From Stramenopiles sp. TOSAG23-3 (lineage: Eukaryota > Sar): 10,087 bases of DNA. The first letter of the stretch is position 1; each line of letters begins with the position of its first letter. The position numbers were made by a program, and so were the translations under genes. The notes beneath the pieces are model-generated. The model was not told the origin of the DNA. It made no database searches and saw nothing but the letters and a program-made list of their open reading frames with translations. This document shows, piece by piece, positions 7,692 to 10,087 of this stretch. The stretch lies in assembly GCA_900128585.1 (NCBI GenBank), contig LT642849.1, forward strand, positions 1 through 10,087. Direction: 5' to 3'.

Positions 7692-7707
7692 ACTCACTCA
7701 CTCACTC
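7692..7707. repeat. (ACTC)4 microsatellite spanning the epimerase stop codon
   Basis: Four ACTC units read as GAGT repeats on the coding (minus) strand and include the TGA stop of the epimerase at 7698-7700. Gain or loss of units would change the last few codons. In the present frame a second stop (TAA) follows three codons later. Confidence 0.85.
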
Positions 7708-8873
7708 TCCTCCGTTTTCTTAATGACACCTTTTTCAAGCATATCCTTGTACGAATTCCCAAAACAGTCTTCAATGCCTCCGTTATGGTCAGCTATTTCT
7801 AAGACCCAATTAGCGTGACGTTTCAATCCTTCTTCCAACGTAACTTTGGGCCTCCAACCAAGAGCCATGAGTTTGCGCGGATTCAGAACGATGTGCCTTA
7901 CATCGCTGCACCTGAAATCACCATTGTAAACCGGCGAAATCGGATCCGATTGGCGTGATAAATACTCGCACATAAAGTTTGCAACCGTTCCCATAGTATC
8001 ACCACCTCTTCCCGTCCCTACGTTAAAAGCATCCCATTTTGCTGAATCGCTCATCATGACACACAAATTTGCCCTGGCAACATCTTCCACAAAAACAAAA
8101 TCTCTCATTTGATTGCCATCTTCAAATACTATCGGTGCCTTCCCGTTCATTATTCTGGTGGAAAAAATTGAAAGTACCCCGGCATAAGGGTTGTGGATGC
8201 TCTGCCTTGGCCCGTGGACGATACTATAGCGAAGAGCAACAGTAGGAATACCAAGTTCTCTGCCAGCTGCTATTGTAATTTTTTCTTGTGCGAATTTTGC
8301 GATATGGTATGGGTGACTTGGCCGTAGCTCCCTATCTTCGGCAATTTCGTATGGACCGCACTCAAGACCATCATCACTGTAAACTTCAAAATCTGCTTTG
8401 GACATCCGGACTTCAGACCGGTAGCCAGGGGGGATAAATTCGCTTCCATCTTTCTTCAAGTAACTGGCGCAGCCGTATACAGCCATGCTAGAGGCAACCA
8501 CTATTTTTTTAATTGGCAGGGTGTTGTCCTTAATGACGTCGAACATTACGCAAGTGCCTGTTGCTGCTTCATCAAATACATGCCGAAAACTGTCTTTCTG
8601 GGTTCCTAAATAACTACTTGCTGCTTGGTGAAACACAACGTCAATACCTTCCAACGCCAATTTCATATCATTTGCATTACATGTTGATCCTAAGATAAAT
8701 TCTACTTCATTTGGTACCCATGACGGTTTCACCTTACTCTGGTGGGTTGGCGGGAGCAGTGCATCAAGTACCCGTACACTGCATCCATGCTCCTTCAGCA
8801 AAATGTCAACAATGTGGGAACCGATTAGACCTGCCCCTCCTGTAACTAAAATGTTTAGATTATCAAGCTTCAT
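7698..8873 (-). CDS. NAD-dependent nucleotide-sugar epimerase, dTDP-L-rhamnose 4-epimerase-like (extended SDR)
   Basis: This intron-free gene encodes 391 residues. The start is the ATG at 8873, and the frame's upstream extension has no ATG. The Rossmann NAD-binding motif TGGAGLIG is at 11-18, only ten residues into the protein, so there is no room for a targeting peptide and a cytosolic site is expected. FHQAA is at 81-85, ASSMAVYG at 127-134 holds the catalytic serine region, and the catalytic Y-x-x-x-K is Y189/K193 (PYHIAKFAQE). LRYSIVHGPRQ at 214-224 and FEDGNQMRDFVFVEDVARA at 250-268 are typical of sugar epimerases and dehydratases. The long insertion between the serine region and the YxxxK (about 135-188) resembles that of dTDP-L-rhamnose 4-epimerase-like enzymes, but I see no paired-cysteine motif in it. 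Substrate assignment within the family is uncertain. It may supply an activated sugar for glycan synthesis. It runs convergently with the glycosyltransferase gene and in tandem with the downstream-strand neighbour. Confidence 0.9.
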   Translation of the reverse strand: MKLDNLNILVTGGAGLIGSHIVDILLKEHGCSVRVLDALLPPTHQSKVKPSWVPNEVEFILGSTCNANDMKLALEGIDVVFHQAASSYLGTQKDSFRHVFDEAATGTCVMFDVIKDNTLPIKKIVVASSMAVYGCASYLKKDGSEFIPPGYRSEVRMSKADFEVYSDDGLECGPYEIAEDRELRPSHPYHIAKFAQEKITIAAGRELGIPTVALRYSIVHGPRQSIHNPYAGVLSIFSTRIMNGKAPIVFEDGNQMRDFVFVEDVARANLCVMMSDSAKWDAFNVGTGRGGDTMGTVANFMCEYLSRQSDPISPVYNGDFRCSDVRHIVLNPRKLMALGWRPKVTLEEGLKRHANWVLEIADHNGGIEDCFGNSYKDMLEKGVIKKTEESE

Positions 8874-9254
8874 ATTAAAAGACAGCAAGTCAAAAGCTAT
8901 TCAGTTTTTTCTTCTTTACCCAAAATATAACGAACAACTAAAATGAACAACATTTTCAATGCCCGAATCATGAGAAACAATGTAAAACGCAATGATACTA
9001 CTCTAATTCACAATAATATTACTTTCATTCTTCATTCAGGATTTCATTCATCAGGATTTAATACCAAGTATAAAATGTTTTTGAGACGAAATTACAGAAT
9101 CAAGTTAGGATTAGGGTACGACGAAGCTAAATTTAATTACTTAAATAACAGCCAATTTTCATTTTTTTATTACTAAGCCTATACGTAGAGCTCTCCCTAT
9201 TATTGCTAGTCTAATAAACCCAAAAATGCCCCCAACCCCGCCGAGTTTGAGCTT
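8874..9254. other. Intergenic region between two minus-strand genes
   Basis: This should contain the epimerase promoter and leader and the 3' UTR of the 9255-10087 gene. A minus-strand AATAAA lies at 9166-9171, 84 bases past that gene's stop, and is a plausible polyadenylation signal. Repeat copy H occupies 9102-9160. A plus-strand open frame at 8943-9176 runs into the repeat and has the biased Asn/Phe/Ile composition of translated AT-rich DNA, so I do not call it a gene. Confidence 0.6.
9102..9160 (-). repeat. Dispersed repeat, copy H (composite)
   Basis: Read on the minus strand it is GAAAATTGGCTGTTATTT, then AAGTAATTAAATTTAGC, then TTCGTCGTA and CCCTAATCCTAACTT. It is nearly identical to copy F over the whole length, apart from F's 3-base insertion and a few substitutions. 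It lies inverted relative to F and about 1.7 kb away, on the other side of the epimerase gene. Confidence 0.9.
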
Positions 9255-10087
9255 TTATAGCCTTCTCGCCCGGCTGTATACATTTTGAATTATTTGGTCA
9301 TACACCTCTTTGGTGTGCCCGTAATACTCGCAAAATGCAAGTGCGCTTGCTGATGGATCTTGATTCTGCCGATAAGAATATGTACTGGGCATTCTTCCCT
9401 CTATCTGGACAGGGATTTGGAACACTACAGGTGGGAGTCTTTTCTGGGCCACATTGACTAGTTGGGCAATGTTTATGTCCAATTTCATAGCTTGAGCTAA
9501 ATCCCCAAAATGTTTTCCTAAGTCGTGTTCTTCCCCTTCTCGAATATCAATGTTGATAGTTCTGCCATCGGGAACGGTCACCGGAAAGGACGTCAAAACT
9601 TTCTTCTGCATTCGTCGGGAGTACTTGTCTACGAGTTGATTCACAACTATTTCCGTCTGTGCATCCGTTAAATTCTGCACAGCACCGAGTGTGCGAGCTG
9701 ATGTTGTGATATTCTCCCCTTTGAACACACGTAATGACACACGGGTCCCGTTGTCTAAAATTACGGGTGCAATAAACTCAATTACACCCATTTTTCTGAC
9801 TCTCTTCTTTGCGGAGGCAATAATTTTTGGTAAAATCTTTTTGTTGAGACTATGATATTCAACAAACTGCTTTGCAGCATCCTTAATATTTTCTCCTTCA
9901 TAGACGGTAAAATTTTGTTTTCCTTTTTTTCCCAAATTAATTTCAAAATGGACCACAGTTTTTGGGCCAGCGTTCGCTACAGCATTTTGCTTAAAATTTG
10001 CAATTTCTGCCAGCCTCTTTTTTCTAGCGCGCTCCCACTCGCGGACCTCTTCAATTTGATATTCTAACGAATCTAAATTATCTCGGC
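9255..10087 (-). CDS. Protein with four ~55-residue repeats (C-terminal part; 5' end beyond the window)
   Basis: The frame is open from the window edge (first full codon at 10085) to TAA at 9255, giving 276 visible residues without a necessary start. The visible N-terminal part (about 1-35, EEVREWERARKKRLAEI) is highly charged and helical, probably coiled coil. Four divergent repeats follow at about 44-97, 101-156, 162-217 and 220-276. Each has two strands around a G-R/K-type turn (for example FPVTVPDGRTINIDIREGEE), then a helix with an A-x-x-F/L pattern, then a closing helix ending K/S-R-R/V. The pattern recalls ubiquitin-like or PFU-like small alpha/beta units seen in many algal and protist proteins, but this is resemblance of pattern only. 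An internal GTG at 9956 could appear to be a start but is not needed. Function is unknown. A scaffold or binding role would fit the repeat architecture. Confidence 0.8.
   Translation of the reverse strand, partial: RDNLDSLEYQIEEVREWERARKKRLAEIANFKQNAVANAGPKTVVHFEINLGKKGKQNFTVYEGENIKDAAKQFVEYHSLNKKILPKIIASAKKRVRKMGVIEFIAPVILDNGTRVSLRVFKGENITTSARTLGAVQNLTDAQTEIVVNQLVDKYSRRMQKKVLTSFPVTVPDGRTINIDIREGEEHDLGKHFGDLAQAMKLDINIAQLVNVAQKRLPPVVFQIPVQIEGRMPSTYSYRQNQDPSASALAFCEYYGHTKEVYDQIIQNVYSRARRL

Larger units (their letters stand above)
7018..7697. other. Convergent intergenic region rich in dispersed repeats
   Basis: This lies between the ends of two converging genes. A possible AATAAA polyadenylation signal for the glycosyltransferase gene occurs at 7179-7184, 162 bases after its stop. 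Between 7089 and 7479 there are five repeat copies or fragments in both orientations (C, D, E, F, G), with non-repeat DNA at 7185-7280 and 7319-7370. The part from 7480 to 7691 shows no repeat, ORF or recognisable RNA gene. The concentration of copies suggests a nested or rearranged insertion site. Confidence 0.7.

Noticed and set aside
8943-9176. 77-codon plus-strand ORF
   Set aside because: It is rich in Asn, Ile and Phe as expected from AT-rich DNA, and its end is formed by repeat copy H. No motif or neighbour supports it.

Overview
The window is nuclear DNA from a eukaryote with short intergenic regions and few introns. The evidence is a RAD21-type cohesin kleisin interrupted by one short GT-AG intron with a perfect TACTAAC branch point, a secreted ankyrin/glycosyltransferase protein, long intron-free ORFs that use the standard code, and AT-rich intergenic DNA without bacterial operon structure. 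A unicellular or simple multicellular alga or protist fits, and an intron-poor red alga is one possibility. The lineage cannot be fixed from this sequence alone.

Layout, left to right. 1-480 is AT-rich upstream DNA with a small trinucleotide repeat. 481-2377 (+) is RAD21 in two exons. 2378-2739 is a convergent intergenic region with one copy of a dispersed repeat. 2740-3711 (-) is an unrecognised 323-residue protein. 3712-4347 is a divergent intergenic region holding the 5' leaders of both neighbours, a repeat fragment and a short ORF resembling a signal peptide. 4348-7017 (+) encodes an 889-residue protein with a signal peptide, a novel N-terminal region, an ankyrin-like region and a C-terminal putative glycosyltransferase domain. 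7018-7697 is a convergent intergenic region packed with repeat copies. 7698-8873 (-) is an extended-SDR nucleotide-sugar epimerase most like dTDP-L-rhamnose 4-epimerases. 8874-9254 is intergenic with another repeat copy. 9255-10087 (-) is the 3' part of a gene whose visible product is a charged helical segment followed by four divergent repeats of about 55 residues.

The genes do not form one pathway. RAD21 is chromosome biology. The ankyrin/glycosyltransferase and the sugar epimerase could both serve glycan synthesis, but they are convergent, separated by a repeat cluster, and linked only by inference. The most distinctive non-coding signal is a family of at least eight related short repeats (copies A-H), all intergenic and on both strands. 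They can be assembled into one composite unit of about 70 bp: a CAAGAAAATTGG/CTGTTATTTAAG part joined to a TTTAGCTTCCTCATA part that ends in telomere-like CCCTAATCCTAAC. They look like fragments of an uncharacterised mobile or telomere-associated element.
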